Below are positions 41,367 to 50,208 of a DNA stretch of 64,000 bases, in pieces. Positions within the stretch are counted from its first letter, which is position 1; each line of letters opens with the position of its first letter. The stretch comes from Paraburkholderia sp. (GTDB lineage: Bacteria > Pseudomonadota > Gammaproteobacteria > Burkholderiales > Burkholderiaceae), in contig NZ_JAPWKB010000020.1 in assembly GCF_028283785.1 (NCBI RefSeq), forward strand, positions 186,001 to 250,000, in the 5' to 3' direction. The translations under genes were made by a program, and so were the position numbers. The notes under the pieces were generated by a model that made no database searches, had not been told where the DNA came from, and saw nothing but the letters and a program-made list of their open reading frames with translations.

Positions 41367-43238
41367 ATGCCCGCCCGGATGCCGGTCACGATGCGGAACC
41401 CGCAGCAGGCCACGGCCCCAGCCACGACGGCCACGACGGCCGCGACGGCCGCGACGGCCGCGATCCGCGCCCGCGCGTCGCTGCGGATTCGCGTCGGCGC
41501 GATCGGCCCGATCCGCGAACGATGCGGGCGTCGGCGGCAGCGCGGCGTCACCGCGATCGTCGCTGCGTTGTGGCTGGGTGTCGCGGTCGCGGCGCTGGGC
41601 GTGCTCGATATCGGCAACCTGTATCTCGCGCGTCGCGATCTGCAAAGCGTCGCCGATCTGGCGGTGCTCGCTGGCATCCAGCGGATCGCCGGAAGCTGCG
41701 CCGACGCCACGCCGGCGGCGACCCAGATTGCCGCGCAGAACGGTTATGTCGCGGGTCAGGATGGCGCGGCCACGCTCACCGTCACGTGCGGGCGGTTCCA
41801 GGCGCCCGCCGGTTCGCCCGCCGGCACGACACCGCAATTCGTCAGCAGCACCGATACGCCGGCCAACGCGCTGAAGGTGGACGTGTCGCGCAGCGTGCCG
41901 ATCATGTTTATCGGCCCGAGCCAGACGGTGAGTGCGAGCGCGACCGCGCAAGTGTCGAATATCGACGCGTTTTCACTGAGCACCGGTCTCGCGACGATCA
42001 ACACGCAGCAGGCCGCGTTGCTGAACGGGATTCTCAGCGGCTTGCTGAAAGCGTCGGTGAATCTGTCGGTCGGGAGTTATCAGGGACTGGCGAACGCGAA
42101 CGTGTCGCTGCAACAACTGATGGTGGCGTTGAACGCGACCACCATGCAAGGCCTGCTCGCCACCAGCGTCACGTACGACCAGTTGTCGGCGGCGTTGGTC
42201 AGTGCGTTGACGGCGGGCGGCGATACCGCGAACGCGAGCCTGCTCGGCGCACTGAACGTGAAAATTCCGGGCGGCCAGCAATTCACGATCGGCGACGGCG
42301 GAACCACGTCGCCGGGATTGCTGGCGATCGGTCTGTCGAACGTGAATTCGGCGCTGACCGCGACCATCAACCCGCTCGAAGCGTTGCTGATCAGCGCGCA
42401 GATTGCGCAGAGCAACTGGAAAGGCAACGGCACGAGCGGGCCGATCGTCAATGTGAACGCGGGTCTGACGGGCGTGACCGGCGTGTCGCTGCAACTGTTG
42501 CAGCCGCCGGTGATGGCGATCGGCGAAGGCGCGGACGCGCAGGGCCATCCGCGCACCGTCGCGCGTGTGTCGCAGGTCACGGCGAGCGTCACGCTGGCGC
42601 CGCTGCCGTTGTCGGGCACGCTGATTCCGGGCTTCATCGTGCAGGTGCTCAATACGCCGATCGTGCTGTCCGTGTCGTCGGGTTCCGGCACCGCCGAATT
42701 GAGTTCGGTGGACTGCGATACGTCGGACGCGTCCACGATCGCATCGATCAAGGTCAAACCGCAGATCGCGTCGGTGTGCATTGCGGCCGACGCCGCGTGC
42801 ACGCAGCCGATCAACATCCTGAAGCTCGGTCAGGGCTTGCTCAGCGTCGCCGTCACGCTCGGACCGACGGGCAAGCTGAGCGTCGGTCCCAGTTCGCCGA
42901 CCACGGTGCAGTTCACGGCGGAGAACGGCGGCGTCGGTTCCCAGACCGTCAACTCGAACGCGGTCGGTAGCGATGTCGGCACGTTGACCGGCAGCGTGCT
43001 CGCCGCCTTGCCGACGACGCTCAACGTCAGCGTGCTGGGCGGCCTGATCAACACCAACGTATTGCTTGGTTTGCTGAGTCCGATCATCACGCCCGTGCTC
43101 ACGTCGGCGCTCAACCCCATTTTCGCGACACTCGATGCCGTGCTGGTGCCGCTGCTCGGCGCGCTCGGCGTTCAGGTCGGCACCGCGACCGTCAACAACC
43201 ATGCGCTGATGTGCGGCACGGCCCAACTCGTCAACTAG
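41367..43238 (+). CDS. tadG: TadG-like pilus assembly protein
   Basis: A 623-residue protein. An Ala/Thr-rich start (tandem GCGACGGCC units at 41415-41462 encode Thr/Ala repeats) leads to the TadG motif QRGVTAIVAALWLGVAVAAL with one membrane helix, DIGNLYLARRDLQSVADLAV, then a long, probably periplasmic, beta-rich region with few charged residues and several Cys. It is the last structural gene of the pilus set. The long repetitive VSLQQL/NVSVLG-type sequence is not assigned to a known fold. Confidence 0.85.
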   Translation: MPARMPVTMRNPQQATAPATTATTAATAATAAIRARASLRIRVGAIGPIRERCGRRRQRGVTAIVAALWLGVAVAALGVLDIGNLYLARRDLQSVADLAVLAGIQRIAGSCADATPAATQIAAQNGYVAGQDGAATLTVTCGRFQAPAGSPAGTTPQFVSSTDTPANALKVDVSRSVPIMFIGPSQTVSASATAQVSNIDAFSLSTGLATINTQQAALLNGILSGLLKASVNLSVGSYQGLANANVSLQQLMVALNATTMQGLLATSVTYDQLSAALVSALTAGGDTANASLLGALNVKIPGGQQFTIGDGGTTSPGLLAIGLSNVNSALTATINPLEALLISAQIAQSNWKGNGTSGPIVNVNAGLTGVTGVSLQLLQPPVMAIGEGADAQGHPRTVARVSQVTASVTLAPLPLSGTLIPGFIVQVLNTPIVLSVSSGSGTAELSSVDCDTSDASTIASIKVKPQIASVCIAADAACTQPINILKLGQGLLSVAVTLGPTGKLSVGPSSPTTVQFTAENGGVGSQTVNSNAVGSDVGTLTGSVLAALPTTLNVSVLGGLINTNVLLGLLSPIITPVLTSALNPIFATLDAVLVPLLGALGVQVGTATVNNHALMCGTAQLVN

Positions 43239-43250
43239 GTTTTTCCGGCA

Positions 43251-44642
43251 ATGAGAACACCTCTGAAAATCGACGAACTCGATATCTATGTTTGGGAAGG
43301 CAAGGCCGACATCGTCGATCGGGTCGCGCGCTGCATGGCGAGTTTCGACGTCGAAGTGATCCGCGCCGACGACATCGCGATTTCGCCGGAACGCAGCGCG
43401 CAGCGACCGTCGCTGGCGATCATCAGCGTGTCGGTGATCGATAGCGGCGCGTTGATCCTGCGCGACTGGCAGGCCGCGCACGGGATGCCGGTGGTGTGGG
43501 TCGGCGCGGCGCCCCGCGATCACGATCCGAAGATGTATCCGTCCGAGTATTCGCATGTCCTGCCGCTCGATTTCACCTGCGCCGAGTTGCGCGGGATGAC
43601 GACCAAGCTGGTGATGCAACTGCGCGCGCACAACGCGAAGACGCTCGAAGCCAGCGCGATGATCGCGAATTCCGAGTGCATGCAGTCGCTGCTGCACGAA
43701 GTGGATACCTTCGCCGACTGTGACACGCCGGTGCTGGTGCAAGGCGAAACCGGCGTCGGCAAGGAGCGGATCGCGCAACTGCTGCACGAAAAGCATTCGC
43801 GCTACGGCGCGGGCCCGTTCGTCGCGGTGAACTGCGGCGCGATTCCCGACGGCTTGTTCGAATCGCTGTTCTTCGGCCATTCGAAAGGCTCGTTCACGGG
43901 CGCGGTGGTCGCGCACAAAGGCTATTTCGAACAGGCCGACGGCGGCACGCTGTTCCTCGACGAAATCGGCGATCTGCCGCTCTATCAGCAGGTCAAGCTG
44001 CTACGCGTGCTCGAAGACAGCGCGGTCACGCGGATCGGCTCGCAAACGCCGATGAAGCTCGATTTCCGGCTGGTCGCGGCGAGTCACAAACACTTGCCGC
44101 AACTGGTCAAGGACGGCCTGTTTCGCGCCGACCTGTATTACCGGCTTGCGGTGATCGAGCTGAAGATTCCGTCGCTGGAAGAGCGGGGCGCGGTCGACAA
44201 GATCGCGATCTTCAAATCGTTCCTGCAAACCGTGGTCGGCGCCGAGCGGCTTGCTGCGCTGCCCGATATTCCGTACTGGCTCGCCGACGCCGTCGCCGAT
44301 ACCTACTTTCCGGGCAATGTTCGCGAGTTACGCAATCTTGCCGAGCGGATCGGCGTGACGGTGCGCCAGGTCGGCGCGTGGGACGCCGCGCGTCTGCAAC
44401 GGCTGATCGCGCTCGCGCGCAGTTCGCAGCCGGTGCCGCCCGACAGCGCGCCCGAAGTGGTGGTCGACCGGAGCAAATGGGACATGGCGGAACGGGCCCG
44501 TGTGATCGCCGCGCTTGACCAAAACGGCTGGCGGCGTCAGGACACGGCGCACCATCTTGGCATCAGCCGCAAGGTCCTTTGGGAAAAAATGCGCAAGTAT
44601 CAAATTTTTGATGAAGAGCCCGAAACACGCGAAAGTGAGTAA
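43251..44642 (+). CDS. Sigma-54-dependent Fis-family activator with degenerate receiver domain
   Basis: Enhancer-binding protein of 463 residues. The N-terminal domain (about 1-125) looks receiver-like but lacks an obvious phospho-acceptor Asp (SLAIISVSVIDSG). The AAA+ domain (about 136-370) has Walker A QGETGVGKERI, GSFTGA (Ser for Ala in the GAFTGA loop, essential Thr kept), Walker B GGTLFLDEIGDLP, and FPGNVRELRNLAERI. A Fis-type helix-turn-helix (AALDQNGWRRQDTAHHLGIS) ends it. It lies 12 bases after tadG, so it is probably the pilus-locus regulator. It may also drive the sigma-54 promoter at 30333. Confidence 0.9.
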   Translation: MRTPLKIDELDIYVWEGKADIVDRVARCMASFDVEVIRADDIAISPERSAQRPSLAIISVSVIDSGALILRDWQAAHGMPVVWVGAAPRDHDPKMYPSEYSHVLPLDFTCAELRGMTTKLVMQLRAHNAKTLEASAMIANSECMQSLLHEVDTFADCDTPVLVQGETGVGKERIAQLLHEKHSRYGAGPFVAVNCGAIPDGLFESLFFGHSKGSFTGAVVAHKGYFEQADGGTLFLDEIGDLPLYQQVKLLRVLEDSAVTRIGSQTPMKLDFRLVAASHKHLPQLVKDGLFRADLYYRLAVIELKIPSLEERGAVDKIAIFKSFLQTVVGAERLAALPDIPYWLADAVADTYFPGNVRELRNLAERIGVTVRQVGAWDAARLQRLIALARSSQPVPPDSAPEVVVDRSKWDMAERARVIAALDQNGWRRQDTAHHLGISRKVLWEKMRKYQIFDEEPETRESE

Positions 44643-44690
44643 TAATGAGACAAGATGTAACAAAACAAAAACTGTTCGAGCAGGAATTAC

Positions 44691-45434
44691 ATGGACCATA
44701 AGTCGAAACTTCGACAAATCGCTCTTTGCGCGATGCTCGCAATGGGCGCTGCAGTGACCGCGTCTGCGCAAACGTTACCTACCGGCGGCAGCAGTGATGC
44801 CGTCGTTTCGCAACCCGCAGCGACGGCCGCGTTGCCGTCTACGTCGGCGGAGCAGGCGACTCAGGCGGCGCAATCCGCCCAGCAGGCACCGGCCACGACG
44901 CTCAATGCCGACGAAGCAAAGCAGTCCGCCGCGGGGAACGTCGCGGAGCTGCAACAGATGATCCGCACGTCCGATCTGGTGGAATTGCGCACGACGTACA
45001 ACGGCAGCTACGGTGCGAGCTTGCTGTTCTACGGCAAGGAAATGACCTATTACGTCGCATTGTTCCAGCAAAAGAACTTCTGGCGCGTGATCAAGACCTC
45101 CGATGAAACGCGTGCCGAACTGATCTATAAAGACTTCGCGCGTCAGACCGTGCAGCTGTCGGATGTCGAGTTGCGTCGCACGTTGCTCGAAGCGCAGAAG
45201 GTGTACACGGAACGGATGATCGCGTTGTCGAAAGAACGCGCGAATCGTCTGCAGGCGGACGTCGACGTCGCGCGTCAGCAGCAGACCATCGTGTCGAGCC
45301 AGCAGCAGAGCGCTCGCGCCGAAGCGACCGCACTCGCGCAGCAGAAGGCTGCGGCGCAAGACCAGTTGCGTGAGACGCAGCGTCAGGTTCGCGCACTGCA
45401 GAAACAACTCGACGTCGGTTTGCCGACGAAGTAA
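44691..45434 (+). CDS. Exported DUF2968-family protein with C-terminal coiled coil
   Basis: A 247-residue protein with a signal peptide (cleavage after AVTASAQ, near 26), an Ala/Gln-rich linker, a conserved domain (MIRTSDLVELRTTYNGSYGA, GKEMTYYVALFQQKNFWRVI) and a long Gln/Arg coiled coil (about 165-240). The function of the DUF2968 family is unknown. It follows the activator gene by 48 bases and precedes a strong terminator, so it may be the last gene of the tad transcription unit. Confidence 0.88.
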   Translation: MDHKSKLRQIALCAMLAMGAAVTASAQTLPTGGSSDAVVSQPAATAALPSTSAEQATQAAQSAQQAPATTLNADEAKQSAAGNVAELQQMIRTSDLVELRTTYNGSYGASLLFYGKEMTYYVALFQQKNFWRVIKTSDETRAELIYKDFARQTVQLSDVELRRTLLEAQKVYTERMIALSKERANRLQADVDVARQQQTIVSSQQQSARAEATALAQQKAAAQDQLRETQRQVRALQKQLDVGLPTK

Positions 45435-45463
45435 GCAGCATCGACGGGCATCGCCCGCGCAAA

Positions 45464-45503
45464 AACAAAACCCCGCATGGCTTCGCCATGCGGGGTTTTG
45501 TTC
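45464..45503. terminator. Strong bidirectional terminator at the end of the tad unit
   Basis: CAAAACCCCGCATGG (45466-45480) pairs perfectly with 45486-45500 around a CTTCG loop, with A and T runs on both sides. Confidence 0.9.
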
Positions 45504-45542
45504 GTCTGGCTGCGTGATTGAAGCAACCGTGACGGGCCAACG

Positions 45543-45707
45543 TCATTCCGTCGCTTTGGGCTTCGGGGTCTTTTCGTGTGGATGAACGGCGACCGGATCG
45601 CTGGCGGGAAACGACTCGTCGAGTGCTTCGTCGAGGCGATCGTCGATGTCGTCCGGCGGGACCGTTGACTTGGGCGCTTCAGGTTGCGGGTGCTTCGGCG
45701 TAGGCAT
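45543..45707 (-). CDS. Small conserved acidic protein with DEALDESFPASDP motif
   Basis: A 54-residue protein on the minus strand, starting MPTPKHPQPE at 45707 with GGAGC upstream and ending at 45543. It contains DDIDDRLDEALDESFPASDP, a motif recognisable in short uncharacterised proteobacterial proteins, and a Pro/Lys-rich tail. It has no signal peptide or membrane helix. The function is unknown. The flanking 45708-45984 stretch holds only a GCACGATCGTGC palindrome near 45773 and no gene I can support. Confidence 0.65.
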   Translation of the reverse strand: MPTPKHPQPEAPKSTVPPDDIDDRLDEALDESFPASDPVAVHPHEKTPKPKATE

Positions 45708-45984
45708 TTCATGCTCCGCATCAGAGTGACGCTTTCAGCATAGCGCATGGTCTGGTCGCTCGTACGCGGTGTGCACGATCGTGCGCACAGACTGAATCAG
45801 CAGATGAAGCGATCCGCAGACGAAGCAGAGAGACGAAGCGTGAGATCGAAAAGCAGAGTGGCCTGAAGCCGGAGACGCAAGCGGGAATCCGTTTGCGAAT
45901 GGCGCGCTGGACACTGCCATGCAGCCGACCAGCGCGCTGTCCGGCACCTGCCGCAAACTTCACGACATATGCCGGCGATAAAAC

Positions 45985-46446
45985 TTAGTGGTTACCGCCG
46001 CCGTTGTTGCCGCCGTCACCGTTGCCGGTGCCGAACAGACGGCGACGACGCGTGACGACCACCGGACCGTCGGAAGCGGGACGGTCGCTGCCCGGCGTGC
46101 GTTCGCCCGACGACTGCGAACCATACGACTCGCGCGGTTCACGCGGTTCACGCGGCTCGCGATGTTCACGCGAACCATGCGGTCCACGCGTGGTGTGTTC
46201 GCCATGCGACGGACGTCCGGTGCGCGGCGCGGGCCGTGTGCCGGTGTCGAGCTGGATGGTCGAGATCGCGCGCTTGTAGATGCCTTGCAGGCCGACAGGC
46301 GTGCGCAGCATCACCAGGTACTGATCGAACGACTCGATGCATCCCGTCAGGCGAATGCCGTTGACGAGATAGATTTCGACGCGCTTTCGTTCTTTGCGCG
46401 CTGCGTTCATGAAGTCGTTTTGCGGGTGCGAATCTGCTGATGCCAT
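45985..46446 (-). CDS. hfq2: Second Hfq-type RNA chaperone (Hfq2) with repeat-rich tail
   Basis: A 153-residue Sm-like protein. Residues 8-70 match Hfq: QNDFMNAARKERKRVEIYLV, NGIRLTGCIESFDQYLVMLR and the Sm2-type YKRAISTIQL. The GLQGI segment differs from canonical Hfq. The C-terminal half is a basic disordered tail with tandem R-E-P units (REHREPREPREPRE) and a Gly/Asn end. This layout resembles the second Hfq of Burkholderia, which differs from the main 79-residue Hfq. It probably binds small RNAs and mRNAs under particular conditions. Confidence 0.88.
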   Translation of the reverse strand: MASADSHPQNDFMNAARKERKRVEIYLVNGIRLTGCIESFDQYLVMLRTPVGLQGIYKRAISTIQLDTGTRPAPRTGRPSHGEHTTRGPHGSREHREPREPREPRESYGSQSSGERTPGSDRPASDGPVVVTRRRRLFGTGNGDGGNNGGGNH

Positions 46447-46714
46447 TTGACGAGTCGGTTAGTAGAACGGTTACTCGCCGCGATTCTACCCTGATCGGGT
46501 AAAGCCCGGCGGTGGGACGTCTGGGTCCACTATAGCGGCTTGCGCGCGGCGAAGCACCTGATAACTCGTCGATGTAACGTTGAGTTACGAATCTGGTGCA
46601 GACGTTGAAACAGGATACGCCGGACGCAACGCACGCATCGATCAGACGGTATCAGGCGAAATTTCCAGCGTGAAGTTCGAACCGTGTCGAATCGTGGCCC
46701 AGACCACGGCGCGC

Positions 46715-46740
46715 GGAATAAAACGGTGGCCGGATGCGTT
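46715..46740 (+). promoter_or_regulatory. Candidate ECF-type promoter of the lipoprotein-sigma operon
   Basis: GGAATAAA (46715-46722) and CGTT (46737-46740) are 14 bases apart. GGAA...CGTT is a common ECF sigma pattern, and the position, about 80 bases upstream of the small lipoprotein, fits autoregulation by the ECF factor two genes on. The rest of 46447-46829 shows no gene; a possible -10 (TATAGT, minus strand, 46529-46534) could belong to hfq2. Confidence 0.45.
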
Positions 46741-46829
46741 CATTGCATGGACCGGGCGCGCGACAGAATGTCGCTGCGAACCGGCAGCATTACCGCGGTG
46801 ATGCCGCGGTCACCCGTCAGGAGACAGCA

Positions 46830-46982
46830 ATGAATACGTCCCGCATGGTCTGGACCGTCTGCGTGATGGCGGCACTCGCGTTCGCGTCGTTGGGCGCGAG
46901 CGGTTGCACATCGCAAGGCGGTTCGATGGATTCGTCGTCGAGCAGCAGCGGCAATAGCGGCAGTGGCAGCGGTGGTTACTGA
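46830..46982 (+). CDS. Small lipoprotein with Ser/Gly-rich tail
   Basis: A 50-residue protein, ATG 46830 after CAGGAGA. The lipoprotein signal ends LGASGC (Cys near 29), followed by TSQGGSMDSSS and a Ser/Gly/Asn stretch. The mature part is only about 22 residues. It heads a compact set with the ECF sigma and anti-sigma genes, so it may be an envelope signal component or just a target of the sigma factor. Confidence 0.75.
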   Translation: MNTSRMVWTVCVMAALAFASLGASGCTSQGGSMDSSSSSSGNSGSGSGGY

Positions 46983-47012
46983 GCGCGCGTGCGCGTCGCG
47001 CGCGAGGCCGGC

Positions 47013-47531
47013 GTGAGCTTCGAACAGGACGTGATCGGGTGGTTGCCGCAGTTGCGCCGCTATGCGCGCGCGCTGACGGGCGACCCCGCGTGGGCCGACG
47101 ACCTCGTGCAGGATACGGCGGAGCGGGCGCTCGCGCGCTGGCGCGGCTTTCGCCCCGGCACCAATCTGCGCGCGTGGCTGCTGACGATCCTTCGCCATCT
47201 GTATATCGACCAGCTGCGCGGACGTCACGAAATCGCCGTCGATGACGAAAGCGCGCCGTGGCGCACGCTCGAAGCGCCGCGCGGCGAAGTCGACGGTCTC
47301 GTGCTGCGCGATCTTCAACGCGCGCTGTATTGCCTGCCGGTCGAGCAGCGCGAAGTGCTGCTGCTCGTATGCGTCGAGGAGCTGTCGTACAAGGAAGCGT
47401 CGAGCGCGCTCGGCGTGCCGATCGGCACGGTGATGTCGCGCCTCGCGCGTGCCCGTGAACATATGCGCGTGCTGCTGCTCGAAGGCCCGGCGCGCCAATC
47501 CCCGCCGCTCAAAGTTGTGAGAAATCCGTGA
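47013..47531 (+). CDS. ECF-family RNA polymerase sigma factor
   Basis: A 172-residue sigma-70 family member. Region 2 is YARALTGDPAWADDLVQDTA to NLRAWLLTILRHLYIDQLR; region 4 is LPVEQREVLLLVCVEELSYK with the helix-turn-helix ASSALGVPIGTVMSRLARAR. GTG 47013 with CGAGG upstream is preferred; an in-frame GTG at 46989 would add 8 residues but has no RBS. Its TGA overlaps the anti-sigma ATG by one base, so the two are translationally coupled. Confidence 0.92.
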   Translation: MSFEQDVIGWLPQLRRYARALTGDPAWADDLVQDTAERALARWRGFRPGTNLRAWLLTILRHLYIDQLRGRHEIAVDDESAPWRTLEAPRGEVDGLVLRDLQRALYCLPVEQREVLLLVCVEELSYKEASSALGVPIGTVMSRLARAREHMRVLLLEGPARQSPPLKVVRNP

Positions 47532-48484
47532 TGAGCCACGATCCCCGCGACCCCAAAGATCCTCGCGATCCACACGATCCACGCGATCCGCACGATCTGC
47601 ACGATTCATTGTCGTCATTGGCGAGCGGCGCGCCGCTTGCCGATCTGCGCGAACTGTCCGCCTTCGTCGACGACGAACTCGACGACGCCGCGCGTGCCGC
47701 CGTGCTCGACCGGCTGGCGCGCGATCCGCATGCCGCCGCTCAGGTGGCGGCCTGGCGTGCGCAGAAAAGCGCATTGCAGGCGCTATGCGGCGCGGCGGCG
47801 TCACGCACGCGCGCGACCACCTCGGCACGCGGTGTGCCCGAACTCGCCGACGAGCCGATGGTGATCGTCGTGCGTCGCGATTCGCCGTGGTGGCGTCGCG
47901 CGGGACTCGCCGCGTGCTGGCTGGCGCTCGGCGCGGGTCTCGCGGTGCTGCTCGGCCCGCTCGCGTCGCGTGTCGCGAATGGCGCCAGCGGCACGAACGG
48001 ATTGATCGCGAGTCTCGGCGGCCGTCTGGAACCGAAACCGCCGATGTCGTTCGCGCAGCGCGCCGATGTCGCGTACGCGGTCTATACGCCCGAACGCCGG
48101 CATCCGGTCGAAGTCGCCGCGAGCGAAGAGGAACATCTGATCAACTGGTTGTCGAAGCGGCTGAACCGGCCGCTGTCGGTGCCGTCGCTGCAGGAATATG
48201 GCTATTCGCTGGTCGGTGGCCGGCTGTTGCCCGACGAGACCGGACCCGCCGCGCAGTTCATGTACGAGAACGCGGGCGGCTCGCGGCTGACGCTGTACGT
48301 GACCGGCATCGCGCGCGACGAGACCGCGTTCCGGTTGCTGCGCGACGGCAATCGGCGGACCTTCTACTGGGTCAGCGACCATATGGGTTACGCGTTGTCC
48401 GGACCGATCGCGGAAGGCAAGTTGCGCTCCATCGCGATCGACGTGTGCAGCGCGCTCGGCGGCCGTCCGGAGTCGTGGCAGTAG
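47531..48484 (+). CDS. Transmembrane anti-sigma factor
   Basis: A 317-residue membrane protein coupled to the ECF sigma gene. It begins with an unusual tandem D-P-R/H-D repeat (about residues 4-24). The zinc-less anti-sigma-like segment is LRELSAFVDDELDDAARAAV, with ARDPHAAAQVAAWRAQKSAL. One membrane helix (LAACWLALGAGLAVLLGPLA, near 125-145) and a periplasmic domain (about 170-317) with FMYENAGGSRLTLYVTGIAR follow. It presumably holds the sigma factor until an envelope signal arrives. Confidence 0.88.
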   Translation: MSHDPRDPKDPRDPHDPRDPHDLHDSLSSLASGAPLADLRELSAFVDDELDDAARAAVLDRLARDPHAAAQVAAWRAQKSALQALCGAAASRTRATTSARGVPELADEPMVIVVRRDSPWWRRAGLAACWLALGAGLAVLLGPLASRVANGASGTNGLIASLGGRLEPKPPMSFAQRADVAYAVYTPERRHPVEVAASEEEHLINWLSKRLNRPLSVPSLQEYGYSLVGGRLLPDETGPAAQFMYENAGGSRLTLYVTGIARDETAFRLLRDGNRRTFYWVSDHMGYALSGPIAEGKLRSIAIDVCSALGGRPESWQ

Positions 48485-48578
48485 CGACCAGTAGCGCCCC
48501 GCGTGGCGACGCCGGGCCGCGACCACGCTGTCGACCATCGCCACGCTTCGTCAACCTCGATCCATCACAGGACGACAC

Positions 48579-50165
48579 GTGAACCGCACGCTGCCGCCAA
48601 ACCTCTCCGAAGCGCGCTTCGACCAGGCGCTCGACGCGTGGCGCGCGATCGTCGGCGCGGCGCAGGTGCTGAGTTCGCCGGATGCGCTCGACGGCTATCG
48701 CGATCCGTTTGCGTTCGCGTCGCAACCGGAGTTCGCCGTGACCGACGCGTCGGCGGCGATCCGGCCGGCGTCCGTCGATGAAATTCGCGCGGTGCTGCGC
48801 GTGGCGAACCAGTACCGCATTCCGTTGTGGACCGTCTCGACCGGCCGCAATTTTGCGTATGGCGGTGCGGCGCCGCGTCTGACCGGTTCGGTCGTGCTGG
48901 ATCTGCAACGGCTCGATCGCATTCTCGCCGTCGACGAAACGCTCGCATATGCGCTGGTCGAACCGGGCGTCAGCTATTTCGATCTGCATGCGTATCTGCG
49001 CGACAAGGGTTACCGGCTATGGGTCGATCCGCCGGCGGCGGGCTGGGGCAGCGTGATCGGCAATACGCTGGAACGCGGCTTCGGCTATACGCCTTACGGT
49101 GATCACGCGGCGCAGCAGTGCGGGATGGAAATCGTGCTGGCGAACGGCGACGTGGTGCGCACGGGCATGGGCGGTATCGATACCGGAACGGCGTGGCAGC
49201 TTTACAAACCCGGCTACGGACCGTCGTTCGATCCGATGTTCATGCAGTCGAATTACGGCATCGTCACGAAGATGGGCGTGTGGTTGATGCCTGCGCCGCC
49301 CGCGTATCTGCTCGGCGAAATCCAGTGCCGCCATGAACACGATCTCGGCGCGATCGTCGAGACCTTGCGGCCGTTGCGCCTCGACGAGACGATCCGCAAT
49401 CATGCGGTGATCGAAGGCGGGTTGCGGCGCGCGGCGGGCCTCGGCGCGCGCCGGCAGTGGTACGACGGACCGGGGCCGATGCCGGAATCGGCGCTGGTCG
49501 CGATGCTCGACGCGCTCGGCGTCGGACGCTGGAACTTGCATTACGCGCTGTACGGCACGCCCGAGCTGATCGACGCGCGCCAGGCGATCGTGCAGCGTGC
49601 GTTCGCGTCGGTGCGCGACGCATCGATCAAGGTCTCGCGCTATCGCGGCGACGCGCAACCGGTCGGCGGCGCGGATCGCAACCTCGCGGGCATTCCGTCG
49701 ATGGCGGCGTTCCGGATGCTCGACTGGCGCGGCGGCGCGGGCGCGCATGTCGATTTCTCGCCGCTGTGTCCGGCCACCGGCGCCCACGCGATGCGTCAGT
49801 ACACGATGACGAAAACCCGCGCAGCCGAATACGGCTTCGATTACTACGGCGGTTTCACAGCCGGTGCGCGCCATTTGCATCACGTGTTCGCGGCGATTTT
49901 CGACCGGCACGATGCGCAGCAATCCGAACTCGCCGGGCAACTGTTGCGCGTGCTGATAAGCGATGCGCGCGCGGCCGGTTATGGCGAATATCGCGCGCAT
50001 CTCGGCTATATGGATTTCGCCGCCGCGCAGTACAGTTTCAATGAGGGCGCGTTGTTGCGCCTGTCGGAAACGATCAAGGATGCACTCGATCCCGCCGGCA
50101 TCCTGTCGCCGGGCAAGCAGGGCATCTGGCCTAAAGCATGGCGCAACCGGCGCGGCTATACGTGA
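48579..50165 (+). CDS. VAO/4-cresol dehydrogenase-type FAD flavoprotein
   Basis: A 528-residue FAD oxidase/dehydrogenase of the vanillyl-alcohol oxidase family, which acts on para-substituted phenols. The FAD-binding PCMH domain has STGRNFAYGGAAPRLTGSVV, near 88-107, and GWGSVIGNTLERGFGYTPYG. The C-terminal domain has RQYTMTKTRAAEYGFDYYGG and ends with DPAGILSPGKQGIWP. The GTG start at 48579 follows ACAGGAC. 4-cresol dehydrogenases have a partner c-type cytochrome; none is visible here, so an oxidase mode or a distant partner is possible. The substrate cannot be read from sequence. Confidence 0.85.
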   Translation: MNRTLPPNLSEARFDQALDAWRAIVGAAQVLSSPDALDGYRDPFAFASQPEFAVTDASAAIRPASVDEIRAVLRVANQYRIPLWTVSTGRNFAYGGAAPRLTGSVVLDLQRLDRILAVDETLAYALVEPGVSYFDLHAYLRDKGYRLWVDPPAAGWGSVIGNTLERGFGYTPYGDHAAQQCGMEIVLANGDVVRTGMGGIDTGTAWQLYKPGYGPSFDPMFMQSNYGIVTKMGVWLMPAPPAYLLGEIQCRHEHDLGAIVETLRPLRLDETIRNHAVIEGGLRRAAGLGARRQWYDGPGPMPESALVAMLDALGVGRWNLHYALYGTPELIDARQAIVQRAFASVRDASIKVSRYRGDAQPVGGADRNLAGIPSMAAFRMLDWRGGAGAHVDFSPLCPATGAHAMRQYTMTKTRAAEYGFDYYGGFTAGARHLHHVFAAIFDRHDAQQSELAGQLLRVLISDARAAGYGEYRAHLGYMDFAAAQYSFNEGALLRLSETIKDALDPAGILSPGKQGIWPKAWRNRRGYT

Positions 50166-50208
50166 GCAGCGGGCTTTGCGCGCAGTTGTTTTCATGGAGG
50201 AATATTCG

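Noticed and set aside
41410..41465. CRISPR-like or minisatellite array
   Set aside because: Short 9-bp units without spacers inside the tadG coding frame; simple Ala/Thr repeats.
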